DNA of 64,000 bases from an uncultured Ruminococcus sp. (GCA_904393835.1 CAJFNC010000008.1:62001-126000), one strand, 5' to 3'. Shown: positions 29,287 through 39,451, numbered from the stretch's first letter. The notes: generated from the letters alone by a model not told the origin. Translations and numbers: made by a program.

Positions 29287-30675
29287 TCAGTTTTCTTCGG
29301 ACAGCTCTTCGGCAATTTTTGCAACACGCTTTGCCTGAGCCTTTACGTTTGACGAGGCGGGACCGCCGAATACGGTGCGCTCGTTTGTGCAGCGTTCAAG
29401 AGAAATTGCGTTATATATATCGTCATTGAACACATCGCATACTTTTTTGTACTCGTCAAGCGGAAGATTTTCGAGGTCAACGCCGAGTTCGATACATCTT
29501 GCAACGAGCTCGCCTGTAGCCTTGTATGCATCACGGAACGGCACGCCGTTTTTGGTGAGCCAGTCGGCGCAGTCGGTTGCGTTGATAAAGCCGTGCGCCG
29601 CCGCTTTTCGCATATTTTCGGGAATTACACGCATTGTGTCGAGCATCGGAGTAAACGCTGTAAGGCACATTTTCACCGTGTCAACGGCGTCAAAAATTGC
29701 TTCCTTGTCCTCCTGCATATCCTTGTTGTAGGCAAGCGCAATACCCTTCATAATTGTCAAGAGCGTCATATTATCGCCGAACACTCTGCCGCTTTTGCCC
29801 CTTACAAGCTCTGCAATATCGGGGTTCTTTTTCTGCGGCATAATTGACGAACCGGTTGAAAAAGCGTCGTCAAGCTCAACAAATTTAAACTCCCAACTGC
29901 ACCACATAATAATCTCTTCGGAAAATCTTGAAAGGTGCACCATTATTATTGAAAGCGCAGAGCAAAATTCAATGCAGAAATCTCTGTCGGAAACGCCGTC
30001 GAGTGAATTATTTGTTATTCTCTCAAAACCGAGAAGCTCTGCCGTAATTGTTCTGTCAATCGGATAGGTTGTGCCCGCAAGCGCACAGGATCCGAGCGGC
30101 ATTTCATCCATTCTTCTAAGGCAGTCGTCAAGCCTTGATACGTCCCTTAAAAGCATTTCGCCGTAAGCCAGCAGGTGATGACCGAATGTAATCGGCTGTG
30201 CGCGCTGAAGATGAGTGTAGCCGGGCATTACGGTATCGCTGTACTTTTCAGCCTTGTCGGCAATAACCTTGATTAAATCAACAACGAGTTTTTTTACGTT
30301 TACAACCTCTTTTTTGAGGTAAAGTTTTATGTCGAGCGCAACCTGGTCGTTACGGCTGCGGGCAGTGTGCAAACGCTTGCCGTTGTCGCCGATTCGCTTT
30401 GTAAGCTCACCCTCAATAAAGGTGTGAATATCCTCTGCTTCCATATCAATCTGCAATGTGCCGTTTTCAATGTCAGCCAATATACCGTTTAAGCCCTGAA
30501 CAATGTCCTGTGCCTGCTCTTCGGTTATAATACCGCATCTGCCGAGCATGGTGGCGTGGGCAATACTGCCCTCTATATCCTCTTTATACATTCTGCTGTC
30601 GAATGAAACAGAACTGTTAAAATCATTTGTAGTTTTTGAAAGCTCTTTTTTAAAGCGTCCTTTCCAAAGCTGCAT
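29287..30675 (-). CDS. argH: Argininosuccinate lyase
   Basis: LWKGRFKKELSKTTNDFNSSVSFD, STGSSIMPQKKNPDIAELVRGKSGRVFG. Confidence 0.96.
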   Translation of the reverse strand: MQLWKGRFKKELSKTTNDFNSSVSFDSRMYKEDIEGSIAHATMLGRCGIITEEQAQDIVQGLNGILADIENGTLQIDMEAEDIHTFIEGELTKRIGDNGKRLHTARSRNDQVALDIKLYLKKEVVNVKKLVVDLIKVIADKAEKYSDTVMPGYTHLQRAQPITFGHHLLAYGEMLLRDVSRLDDCLRRMDEMPLGSCALAGTTYPIDRTITAELLGFERITNNSLDGVSDRDFCIEFCSALSIIMVHLSRFSEEIIMWCSWEFKFVELDDAFSTGSSIMPQKKNPDIAELVRGKSGRVFGDNMTLLTIMKGIALAYNKDMQEDKEAIFDAVDTVKMCLTAFTPMLDTMRVIPENMRKAAAHGFINATDCADWLTKNGVPFRDAYKATGELVARCIELGVDLENLPLDEYKKVCDVFNDDIYNAISLERCTNERTVFGGPASSNVKAQAKRVAKIAEELSEEN

Positions 30676-30841
30676 ATAAACCCCTCTTTTGGTAAATAGT
30701 ATTTTAATTAATTTATTATATATTATTTAATTATCGCTGTGATAACATAAAACGCTTTGCCAAAAGCGTTTTATCTTACCGCAGCTATTAATGCCGGCAC
30801 AGCAAACTGCAAATTTTAATTTGCCCTAAAAAACACTTTAC

Positions 30842-30864
30842 GGGGCAGGGAGTACCCCTGCCCC
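30842..30864 (-). terminator. Terminator between argG and argH
   Basis: GGGGCAGGGagtaCCCCTGCCCC type hairpin. Confidence 0.7.
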
Positions 30865-30892
30865 TTATTACGCTGAAAAGTGTTAAGCAAAA

Positions 30893-32116
30893 TTATTTGA
30901 TAAGGCCTTTTTTAGCGCGAACCTTGATGGGAAGACCAAAGAGGTTGATAAAGCCTGCGCTGTCGTTCTGATTGTAAACTTCGTCCTCGTCAAATGTAGC
31001 GATTTCCTCATCATAGAGCGAGTACGGACTTGTAACGCCTGCGTCAATAATATTACCCTTGTAGAGCTTGAACTTAACGTCGCCTGTTACATACTCCTGA
31101 GTGCTGTCAACGAATGCCGACATAGCCTCACGCAAAGGTGTGTACCACTTGCCGTCGTAAACGAGATCCGCAAACTGGTTTGCAAGGTTCATCTTGTAGT
31201 GAAGAGTATCCTTGTCAAGGCAGATTTCTTCAAGTTTTGCGTGAGCGGCATAGAGGATTGTACCGCCGGGAGTTTCATAAACGCCGCGGGCTTTCATACC
31301 TACAAGACGATTTTCCACGATATCTGTAATGCCTATACCGTTTCTGCCGCCGATTTCATTGAGCTTTTCAATGAGTTCAACAGAACCCACTTTTTCGCCG
31401 TTGAGCTTTGCGGGAATACCCTTTTCAAATGAGAGCGTAACATATTCGGGCTTATCGGGAGCCTGTTCGGGAGAAACGCCGAGTTCAAGGAAACCTTCCT
31501 TGTTGTACATAGGCTCGTTAGCAGGATTTTCGAGATCAAGTCCTTCGTGGCTGAGGTGCCAGAGGTTTTTATCCTTTGAATAGTTTGTTTCACGGTTAAT
31601 CTTGAGCGGAATACCCATTTTTTCAGCGTATTCAATCTCTTCTTCACGTGATTTGAACTCCCATGTTCTCCATGGAGCAATAATCTTCATATCGGGAGCA
31701 TATGCTTTAATTGCAAGCTCAAAGCGAACCTGGTCGTTGCCCTTGCCGGTGCAGCCGTGGCAAATAGCGTCTGCGCCCTCTTTTTTAGCTATTTCAACAA
31801 GTCTTTTTGCAATTATAGGACGTGCAAAAGATGTGCCGAGGAGATATTTGCCCTCGTAAACTGCGCCTGCTTTTACTGTCGGGAAAATGTATTCTTCAAC
31901 AAATTCCTTTTTGAGGTCTTCTATATAAAGCTTTGAAGCACCTGTCTTGATTGCTTTCTCCTCAAGACCGTCAAGCTCTGTACCCTGACCTACGTCACCC
32001 GATACTGCGATAACCTCGCAGTTGTCATAATGCTCTTTAAGCCACGGAATGATAATTGAAGTATCAAGACCGCCGGAATAAGCAAGAACTACTTTTTTAA
32101 CTTTATTGTCAGCCAT
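30893..32116 (-). CDS. argG: Argininosuccinate synthase
   Basis: [36 protein letters not shown]; internal start at 32116 preferred. Confidence 0.95.
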   Translation of the reverse strand: MADNKVKKVVLAYSGGLDTSIIIPWLKEHYDNCEVIAVSGDVGQGTELDGLEEKAIKTGASKLYIEDLKKEFVEEYIFPTVKAGAVYEGKYLLGTSFARPIIAKRLVEIAKKEGADAICHGCTGKGNDQVRFELAIKAYAPDMKIIAPWRTWEFKSREEEIEYAEKMGIPLKINRETNYSKDKNLWHLSHEGLDLENPANEPMYNKEGFLELGVSPEQAPDKPEYVTLSFEKGIPAKLNGEKVGSVELIEKLNEIGGRNGIGITDIVENRLVGMKARGVYETPGGTILYAAHAKLEEICLDKDTLHYKMNLANQFADLVYDGKWYTPLREAMSAFVDSTQEYVTGDVKFKLYKGNIIDAGVTSPYSLYDEEIATFDEDEVYNQNDSAGFINLFGLPIKVRAKKGLIK

Positions 32117-32161
32117 TTTAAATTCCTCCGTAAAAGTAATTGATTTTTGAGTTATAAGTAC

Positions 32162-32189
32162 ATTATACACCGCATTTTGAAAAAATCAA
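32162..32189 (-). promoter_or_regulatory. Putative argG promoter
   Basis: Minus strand TTGATT-16 nt-TATAAT. Confidence 0.6.
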
Positions 32190-32196
32190 GTCTTTT

Positions 32197-32212
32197 TTGA
32201 ATAAATATTCAA
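32197..32212. promoter_or_regulatory. ARG-box-like palindrome adjacent to argG promoter
   Basis: TTGAATAAATATTCAA resembles ArgR/AhrC half sites. Confidence 0.6.
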
Positions 32213-32328
32213 GATTTTTAAAATTATTTGAATAGAGCGGATTTTTAATATTTCCGCGCCAAAAAACACCGTATTTGCCGATAATTTCGGCATTTACACC
32301 TTCGTGCCGCATATATCTCGGATAAAAA

Positions 32329-32385
32329 TGCATATATTCATTTTAAAATGAATATTCATAATATACATTAAAATATTCATTTTTA
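32329..32385. promoter_or_regulatory. Cluster of ARG-box-like sites
   Basis: TGCATATATTCATTTTAAAATGAATATTCATAATATACATTAAAATATTCATTTTT. Confidence 0.55.
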
Positions 32386-32415
32386 ACCGTCTGTATGCAC
32401 CTCTATTCATTTATC

Positions 32416-32444
32416 TTGAATATTTTTAAGTTATCTGCTATACT
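32416..32444 (+). promoter_or_regulatory. Putative promoter of flavin reductase gene
   Basis: TTGAAT-17 nt-TATACT. Confidence 0.55.
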
Positions 32445-32489
32445 TTTTGTATAGTTATTAATATTTTTATCAATGAAAGGATTGGTTCT

Positions 32490-32999
32490 ATGTCATCATT
32501 CAAAAAGATTTCCGCCGGCGATATTACCGCGAATCCGTTTGACCTTATCGGCAAAGACTGGGCGCTTGTTACCTGCGGCGACAAAGATAAGTTCAACACA
32601 ATGACTGTCAGCTGGGGCGGCGTAGGCATTATGTGGGGCAAACCGGTTGCGTTTACTTTTATCCGTCCTCAAAGATACACCTTCGGCTTTATGGAAACCA
32701 ACGGTTACTACACAATGAGCTTTTTTGACGAAAAGTACCGTGACGCGCTTAATTTTTGCGGAAGTAAAAGCGGCAGGGATTTTGACAAGGTAAAAGAAAC
32801 GGGGCTTACCCCCGCGTTTACCGAAAACGGCGTACCTTATTTTGAAGAGGCAAAGCTGGTGCTTGTGTGCAAAAAGCTTTACAGTCAATTTCTCAACGAG
32901 GAAAGCATTGCCGACGGCGACGCCGTAAATAAGTGGTACAACAACGATTACCACAAAATGTACATCAGTGAAATTACCGAGGTCTTAATCAAGGAATAA
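32490..32999 (+). CDS. Flavin reductase (flavoredoxin) family protein
   Basis: NPFDLIGKDWALVTCGDKDKFNTMTVSWGGVGIMWGKPVAFTFIRPQRYT. Confidence 0.88.
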   Translation: MSSFKKISAGDITANPFDLIGKDWALVTCGDKDKFNTMTVSWGGVGIMWGKPVAFTFIRPQRYTFGFMETNGYYTMSFFDEKYRDALNFCGSKSGRDFDKVKETGLTPAFTENGVPYFEEAKLVLVCKKLYSQFLNEESIADGDAVNKWYNNDYHKMYISEITEVLIKE

Positions 33000-33167
33000 T
33001 TTTCAGCGCACGCAAAAAGAGGACGGTTAACGGAGACGCTTCATAAAGAAGCTGCTTTTTTCAAATTTTCTCGGCTGATAAATAAGACGGAATGCTTTTA
33101 CCGTGTGCTGTCACCGAACAAAGAACGAGCAGTCGAAATTATGAAGGCATATAGGAGAAACGATTTT

Positions 33168-34211
33168 ATGAATGAACTCAATCAAAAAATTATTGCCGGA
33201 ATCATCAAAAAAGCAGAAGCGGTGTGTTCGGATTCACTGGCACTTATCGGCTTGTACGGTTCGGTAGCTACAGGCGATACCCATGAAAAATCCGACCTTG
33301 ATTTGATGATAGTAATAAATGATGAGTTTGGATGGCGGTTGGCCGATACATTTATTCTAAATGATGTCGGTATCGGATATGATATTTATTGCACCGGCTG
33401 GGATATGCTTGAAGAGGACGCAAAGTGCAGTCATGCACATTTGTCTAAATTGCTCGACTCACCTCTGGTTTATGTTAGAGAACAAAATGCTGTTCAAAGG
33501 CTGGAAGAACTGAGAAAGAAAGCATTGAGCCTGCTGGCATCAGATGAACGATATCAGAAGGCACAAACAGCTTTTGACAACGCGAAAAAAATGTATGCAG
33601 ACTGCTTCCTGTCAGATGCAATTTCGCAGATTCGCGCCGATGCCGGTACAGCGATTAATTTCTTGTTGGACGCTGTGATGCTCTATCACGGCAGATACTT
33701 CAGAAACGGAGTAAAAAGAACTTTTGACGAGCTGAAAACACTGCCCCTATCCTTCAATATGGAGGAAAATATCATGGACATTATCCGAGCAGAGACAAAT
33801 GCCGAAATCAGAAACAGGCTGACAACTCTGATGAGAAATGTACAGGTGCTTTTGTTGTTCCCGAGTAAAAAAGCCGAACCTGCTCCTGACAATATTTCAG
33901 GCACATATGAAGAAATGTTCTCCAACTGGCGGAATAAAATGCAGGAAGCATCAGATAGAAGTGATTTGTTCTCGTCATTTATGAGTATGGTATCACTCCA
34001 GTCTATGAGTTCTGAAATTGCGAAAAATGTTGCAATAAATGAATTTGATATTATGAAGCATTTTGACCCTCACAATCCGGAAAAGAATTTGAAGGTTTTT
34101 GACAACGCCTTGGATGAATTTCTGGAAGAGTATCGGAAAGCGGGAATTCAACCAAAGCGTTTTGCAGACGTGGATGATTTCCTTGCGAATTATTTAGAAA
34201 TAACAGTATAG
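33168..34211 (+). CDS. Nucleotidyltransferase-domain protein (Pol-beta/KNT-like)
   Basis: LIGLYGSVATGDTHEKSDLDLMIV matches GSx10DxD-type NT motif; start MNELNQK preferred. Confidence 0.8.
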   Translation: MNELNQKIIAGIIKKAEAVCSDSLALIGLYGSVATGDTHEKSDLDLMIVINDEFGWRLADTFILNDVGIGYDIYCTGWDMLEEDAKCSHAHLSKLLDSPLVYVREQNAVQRLEELRKKALSLLASDERYQKAQTAFDNAKKMYADCFLSDAISQIRADAGTAINFLLDAVMLYHGRYFRNGVKRTFDELKTLPLSFNMEENIMDIIRAETNAEIRNRLTTLMRNVQVLLLFPSKKAEPAPDNISGTYEEMFSNWRNKMQEASDRSDLFSSFMSMVSLQSMSSEIAKNVAINEFDIMKHFDPHNPEKNLKVFDNALDEFLEEYRKAGIQPKRFADVDDFLANYLEITV

Positions 34212-34319
34212 ACGCTTTTACTATGCTTCTTCCTAATTCTGATTATGCACTTCATTTTACAGGTTCAGCGAGCATCTGATTGTGACGCCGCAGTACGAAA
34301 AGAAAAAATATAAATCATT

Positions 34320-34347
34320 GGGGCACCTTCCTTACGGATGGTGCCCC
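34320..34347. terminator. Bidirectional hairpin between convergent genes
   Basis: GGGGCACC...GGTGCCCC. Confidence 0.7.
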
Positions 34348-34372
34348 AAACTGTTTATTATATACAATTCAA

Positions 34373-34810
34373 TCAGCAGAAAAATACGTCCATATCACTT
34401 GCTTCGCCGTCAGCAACAAAGTAAGCCTTGCTCTCTTCGGGCTTGAGATATACGGTAATCTCTTTAGCGTCCTTGCCGTACGTGAGCTTTACATTTTCGA
34501 TTACTTCTTCAACCGGAACCTGCTTACCTGCATACTCTACAAAGAAATTAACCTTTGTTTCAGCCTTTTCGGCATTTTTCTCTTTGGCAGCCGCTTTCTT
34601 AGCCTCTTCAGCCTTTGCCACAGCTTGTTTTACAGCCGCAGGCTTTTTGGGAGCAACCTTTTTGGGTACTGTCTTTTTAGCCGGAGCTTTCTTTGCGGGA
34701 GCCTTTTTCTCGGCTTCTTTTACAGTAGCTGTCTCTGTTTTTACCTCTTTAACAGCAGCCTCTTTTGCAGTTTCTTTAGCTGCCGCAGTTGTTTTCTTTG
34801 TTACTGCCAT
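34373..34810 (-). CDS. Lys/Ala/Pro-rich histone-H1-like N-terminus joined to DUF6465-like domain
   Basis: KKAPAKKAPAKKTVPKKVAPKKPAAVKQAVAKAEEAKKAAAKEKNAEK followed by VNFFVEYAGKQVPVEEVIENVKLTYGKDAKEITVYLKPEESKAYFVAD. Confidence 0.8.
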   Translation of the reverse strand: MAVTKKTTAAAKETAKEAAVKEVKTETATVKEAEKKAPAKKAPAKKTVPKKVAPKKPAAVKQAVAKAEEAKKAAAKEKNAEKAETKVNFFVEYAGKQVPVEEVIENVKLTYGKDAKEITVYLKPEESKAYFVADGEASDMDVFFC

Positions 34811-35133
34811 AATAAATCCCTCTTTCAAGTCAAAGTTAAAGCAAACGCTTTTAAACTGTATCCTATTACCTTTATTATCATTATACAATCGGCGAAAATA
34901 TTTGTCAATAAACACTAATTATTTTCGGCGGTTAGTACAGATTTTTAAAATAATATCATTTTGGTTGGTGATTTTACACTATATTTTTATTTGTGTTTTG
35001 TCTATTGTGTCATTTGCCGTCGTATTTTGCGGGTAATGCGTGTAAATAAATTTGAATTGGCGCCGCTGTTGTGATAAAATATTTTTGTGTTCTGCTGTTT
35101 GCGGGGCAAAACTTTTATCGGGAGGGCAAAATC

Positions 35134-36063
35134 TTGGCGGAAAATTTTATTATTTCGGCTCAGCAGGTGCTTGTGCTGTTTGTTTTAATAGGCGTTGGAT
35201 TTTTGTGCGGTAAAAAGGGAATTCTTACCGATCATTCATCAAAGCACATCACAGATATTGTACTTTATATTGTTACTCCGTGTGTAATGGTGTCGGCGTT
35301 TCAACGAAAATTTTCTATGGAACTTGTCGGCAACATAATAATCGGGGTAATTTTTTCGGCAGTAATAATCGCAATTTCAATACTGATTGCAAAAATCACA
35401 TTTCACGACAAAAACAAGGTCGATAACAGCGTGTATAAATTCGCAACAATTTTTTCAAACTGCGGCTTTATGTCACTTCCGCTTCAAAAGGCAATTTTAG
35501 GTGACGACGGCTGGTTTTACGGCTCAATTTTTATAGCTGTTTTTAACATATTTCTATGGACTTACGGACTTGTAATGATGAGCGGAGACAAAAAACAGCT
35601 TTCGTTAAAAAAACTTGCGCTCAACCCCGGAATTGTCGGCGTTGTTATAGCGTTAATTTTGTTCGTTAGCGGAATTGAGCTTCCGTACATAGTCGCAAAG
35701 CCGATAGAGTACCTCTCAGACCTCAACACACCGCTTCCCATGATGGTGGTGGGCTTTTACCTTTCTCAGGCAAACCTCAAAAAGGCGTTTACGGGCGCAA
35801 AAATCTACCTTACTCTTGCGGTAAGGCTTATTATAATTCCGCTCATAGCCGTAGCGGCAATGACAGTGCTTAAAATCGACCCTGCCATAACAGTTTCGTT
35901 TACAATTGCCTGCGCCGCACCGACGGCGGCAACCACCACAATGTTTTCGGCAAAATTCAACCGCAACGTTGAGCTTTCGGTAAGTCTGGTGGCGTCAACT
36001 ACAATAGTTTCTATAATCACAATGCCCGCCGTTGTGGCATTGGCTCAGCTGATTACGGCATAG
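35134..36063 (+). CDS. AEC family (auxin efflux carrier-like) transporter
   Basis: Multi-TM, LFVLIGVGFLCGKKGILTDHSSKHITDIVLYIVTPCVMVSAF; TTG start with GGGAGG RBS preferred. Confidence 0.85.
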   Translation: MAENFIISAQQVLVLFVLIGVGFLCGKKGILTDHSSKHITDIVLYIVTPCVMVSAFQRKFSMELVGNIIIGVIFSAVIIAISILIAKITFHDKNKVDNSVYKFATIFSNCGFMSLPLQKAILGDDGWFYGSIFIAVFNIFLWTYGLVMMSGDKKQLSLKKLALNPGIVGVVIALILFVSGIELPYIVAKPIEYLSDLNTPLPMMVVGFYLSQANLKKAFTGAKIYLTLAVRLIIIPLIAVAAMTVLKIDPAITVSFTIACAAPTAATTTMFSAKFNRNVELSVSLVASTTIVSIITMPAVVALAQLITA

Positions 36064-36074
36064 GAGGAGATTTT

Positions 36075-37079
36075 ATGGCAAAGAGTTCAAGACAAAAGGC
36101 AAAGCTTTTGTATCTGCAAAAAATTCTGTTTGAGCTTACCGATGAAAACCACGGCATTACAATTAACGAGATGATAAACGAGCTTGAAAAGTACGGAATT
36201 AAAAGCGAACGCAAAAGCCTGTACGACGACCTTAAAATTTTGGAAAACTTCGGTATGGACATCTGCAAAACAAAAAGCAACACGGTAAAGTACTACCTTG
36301 CAAGCCGTGATTTTGAAGTACCTGAACTCAAGATGCTTGTTGATGCAATTCAGAGCGCGCGTTTTATCAGTTCAAAAAAGAGTCTGGCTCTTATCAAAAA
36401 GCTTGAGGGGCTTGTGAGCAAATACGACGGCAGTCAATTGCAGGAGCACGTGCACATTGTAAACCGCGTAAAGACTTACAACGAAAAGATATACTACAAT
36501 ATTGATACCGTAACAAACGCAATCGAAGCGGACAGGCAAATAACGTTTAAGTATTTTAGGTGGAAAATTGACTGTGCCAACGGCTGCACCGTAAAAAAGG
36601 AAGAACGTCACGCAGGCAAGCTGTATAAGGTGTCGCCGTGGGCACTGAACTGGTCGGACGAAAACTACTATCTGATTGCCTTTGACTCCGAGAGCAATAT
36701 GGTTAAGCACTACCGCATTGATAAAATGGAACACATCGAAATCAGCGACGACTTACGCGACGGAAAAAGTCAATACGAGCAGTTTGATATATCAAACTAC
36801 AACAAATATATTTTTTCAATGTTCGGCGGCGAGGTCGCCGACGTAAAGCTTTCGGTTGACGACGAATACATAGGAGTGCTGGCGGACAAGTTCGGCGAAA
36901 ATATTTTTATAGTAAAAAACGGTGAACACACTTTTTGCGTTACAGTGCGTGTTATGCTCAGCCCCAAATTTTATGCGTGGATATTCAGTATGGGCGATAA
37001 AATAGAGATTTTGTCGCCTGAAAACGCCGTAAACGAGTACAAAAATACTGTTAAACAAGTACTGAAGCTGTATGAATAG
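36075..37079 (+). CDS. WYL-domain transcriptional regulator
   Basis: N-terminal HTH KSERKSLYDDLKILENFG; WYL-like YKVSPWALNWSDENYYLIAFD. Confidence 0.88.
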   Translation: MAKSSRQKAKLLYLQKILFELTDENHGITINEMINELEKYGIKSERKSLYDDLKILENFGMDICKTKSNTVKYYLASRDFEVPELKMLVDAIQSARFISSKKSLALIKKLEGLVSKYDGSQLQEHVHIVNRVKTYNEKIYYNIDTVTNAIEADRQITFKYFRWKIDCANGCTVKKEERHAGKLYKVSPWALNWSDENYYLIAFDSESNMVKHYRIDKMEHIEISDDLRDGKSQYEQFDISNYNKYIFSMFGGEVADVKLSVDDEYIGVLADKFGENIFIVKNGEHTFCVTVRVMLSPKFYAWIFSMGDKIEILSPENAVNEYKNTVKQVLKLYE

Positions 37080-37327
37080 CACTATATTTTATATATTTAC
37101 AAAACTCTGAAAAATTTTACAGAATATATTAAATGTTGCTTAAGTTGCAAAATTTTATGATATTGCGATTAAATCACTAAAATTCAACGATTTCATTATT
37201 TATCAGGCTAAAGCAAATTTGCCGTCATATGAATTTTATTGCAATACCTCAGATTTTACGCAGTTATATTAATTTTTTTAGTTTTTAAAAAATCATCTAT
37301 ATATTTTTTGAACATAGTAAAAAGTTG

Positions 37328-37356
37328 TTGACAAAAAAGCGGAAATTCATTATTAT
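37328..37356 (+). promoter_or_regulatory. Putative promoter of AraC-type regulator
   Basis: TTGACA-17 nt-TATTAT. Confidence 0.6.
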
Positions 37357-37421
37357 ATAGACACAAGGCAAGGCAAAATATCATTAAATAAATTTAACAA
37401 ATTAAGATGAGGTGTAAAATT

Positions 37422-38279
37422 ATGAGTTTTGATTTTTTGCGTTCGGCTACAACATCAAATTCCGGATTTCAGGTAGTTTGCGGTGAAATGGTTTTGGATG
37501 ACAAATGGAATGTCCACAGCGAGGTAATGCTTGCATATGTAAAATCAGGCAAGCTCACCGTTGAAACGGCTACAAACGCCTATAATCTCCACCTTGGCGA
37601 TATTTACTTTATTGCGCCTAACCAGAGATACAGAATTTCAAATCACATTAACGCAAACGTTGACGTAGTTCTTTTAAATCTTTCAACTCCCACTGCTGTT
37701 ACTCAGGAGTTTATTCCGCAAGGCCTCATCAGGAATCTTACAACAGGCAACAGCACGCAATTTGCAAAAATTTCTCCTGATTTCCCGTATTACGCAACAT
37801 TGCTTGAGGATTTTAAAACAATTAAAAAGGCTGAAACAGACAAAGGCGAATTTTATCAGCTTTTGGTACACGGCAAAATGTACGACATCTTCTATATACT
37901 TTTTTCAAACGGTATTATCAGAATTGTCGAAGCCGAAACTCAGGGCAAAAAATACCGTGCGCTCCGCAAAATTACAGATTACATCAACGAAAATTTCTGC
38001 GAGAGCATTTCACTTGATACAATTGCTCAGACAACGGGTTTGAGCCGCTACTATGTATCTCATCTCTTTAAAGAGCTTATGAACACAACTTTTGTAAACT
38101 ATGTAAACGAGCTTCGCCTCACAAGAGCCGCAATGCTCCTTACAACAACCGACACCCCCGTTATTGAGATTGCGGGTATGTCAGGATTTAATAACATTTC
38201 AAATTTTAACAGGGCTTTCAAAATGTACTACGACACAACACCTTCCAAGTACAGAAAGTTTGAACGTCAAATCTATTGA
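37422..38279 (+). CDS. AraC family transcriptional regulator
   Basis: Cupin-like N-terminus; SLDTIAQTTGLSRYYVSHLFKELMNTTFVNYVNELRLTRA...AGMSGFNNISNFNRAFKMYYDTTPSKYRK. Confidence 0.92.
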   Translation: MSFDFLRSATTSNSGFQVVCGEMVLDDKWNVHSEVMLAYVKSGKLTVETATNAYNLHLGDIYFIAPNQRYRISNHINANVDVVLLNLSTPTAVTQEFIPQGLIRNLTTGNSTQFAKISPDFPYYATLLEDFKTIKKAETDKGEFYQLLVHGKMYDIFYILFSNGIIRIVEAETQGKKYRALRKITDYINENFCESISLDTIAQTTGLSRYYVSHLFKELMNTTFVNYVNELRLTRAAMLLTTTDTPVIEIAGMSGFNNISNFNRAFKMYYDTTPSKYRKFERQIY

Positions 38280-38360
38280 TTTGATTCTGTTACTTTTATC
38301 AGCGCCAGTTCCTAAATCATTTTTATTTTTCTTTTTTGTTTTACCTCCTTAATATTTCTA

Positions 38361-38392
38361 AAAAAAGCCGACGCTAAGCGACGGCTTTTTTT
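38361..38392. terminator. Bidirectional terminator
   Basis: AAAAAAGCCGACGCTAAGCGACGGCTTTTTTT. Confidence 0.85.
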
Positions 38393-38551
38393 AGTTTTTG
38401 CACCGCTTTATAGTCAATATCGCTTAAAACTCAATACATTTTTTTGCTATACTGCGAATTGAAAAAACAATATAAAAATGATAAAATAGTAAAGGTTACA
38501 TAACAAGCAAAGCTTTGAAACGAGGGAATAAAACTTGTATGAGGTGATTAT

Positions 38552-39361
38552 TTGAAAAACTTCTTCACAAAAAGGCTCAATGCCGTTTTGTCTGTTGCCC
38601 TGGTAATAATCTCAATTTTTGTTGTTTTTCAAACTGCGTTTGCAAGCACGCTTAACGCGGGTGAAAGCGAGCAAAAAACCCAAGAGATTTCCAACGTAAA
38701 CCCTAACCTTGCCGAAATAATGGAAGAGGACGGAATTGAACTGACAACAACTCAGCCGACCACCGAAAAAACTGAGGCAACGAAATCGACCAAAGCGACA
38801 AAGGCGACCGAAGCAACCAAAAAGAAAACGTCAAAAAAACAGACGACCACTTCACCTTCAACTACAGCTCCTACCGAGGCGACTGTTCAGTTTGCAACGG
38901 CAATTCCTCCCAAGGTAAAGGCCGACTACAACGCCCAGTGGAACGCAGGCTACCTTGTTGCAATTGACAATCCGGATCCGACCTACAAATGCGGTCAGGT
39001 TACCTTGTGTGACGAGGACAGAGATCTGCTCGAACGCCTTTGTATGGGCGAGTTCGGCTCAGGCGGTTTTGTAGGCGCCGCGCTCATTGCTCAGGCTGTA
39101 AAAAACGCAATGTGCTTTGACGGATATACAAGCGTTGCTCAGGTAATTGAGGAATGTAAGTACACAGGTCGCACTGATGTCGGCACAAACGAAGCATGCA
39201 AACAGGCAGTTCGATATATTTTTGATGAAAACCACGACGCTGTTCAGCACCGCATTATGTATATGTACAATCCTTATCTTGTGCAGAGCGCTTTCCACGA
39301 AAGCCAAAACTACATACTCACTTATCAGCAGGTAAGATTTTTTGACCGCTGGAATTACTGA
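38552..39361 (+). CDS. Secreted SleB-like cell wall hydrolase with Thr-rich linker
   Basis: Signal sequence, TEKTEATKSTKATKATEATKKKTSKKQTTT linker, Hydrolase_2-like LLERLCMGEFGSGGFVGAALIAQAVKNAM; TTG start after GAGGTG. Confidence 0.82.
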   Translation: MKNFFTKRLNAVLSVALVIISIFVVFQTAFASTLNAGESEQKTQEISNVNPNLAEIMEEDGIELTTTQPTTEKTEATKSTKATKATEATKKKTSKKQTTTSPSTTAPTEATVQFATAIPPKVKADYNAQWNAGYLVAIDNPDPTYKCGQVTLCDEDRDLLERLCMGEFGSGGFVGAALIAQAVKNAMCFDGYTSVAQVIEECKYTGRTDVGTNEACKQAVRYIFDENHDAVQHRIMYMYNPYLVQSAFHESQNYILTYQQVRFFDRWNY

Positions 39362-39369
39362 TAAACATT

Positions 39370-39397
39370 AAGGATACGCCGAAAAGCGTATCCTTTT
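39370..39397 (+). terminator. Terminator after hydrolase
   Basis: AAGGATACGCcgaaaaGCGTATCCTTTTTTT. Confidence 0.88.
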
Positions 39398-39451
39398 TTT
39401 GAGCCGTATTTGCCGCAAATTGCAACCGAAATATTTATTATCCCACGTACA

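Noticed and set aside
30748-30830. Possible tenth copy of the dispersed repeat (GCCGGCACAGCAAACTGCAAATTTTAAT)
   Set aside because: Only a short resemblance to stem 3 and its flank; too degenerate to call without alignment.
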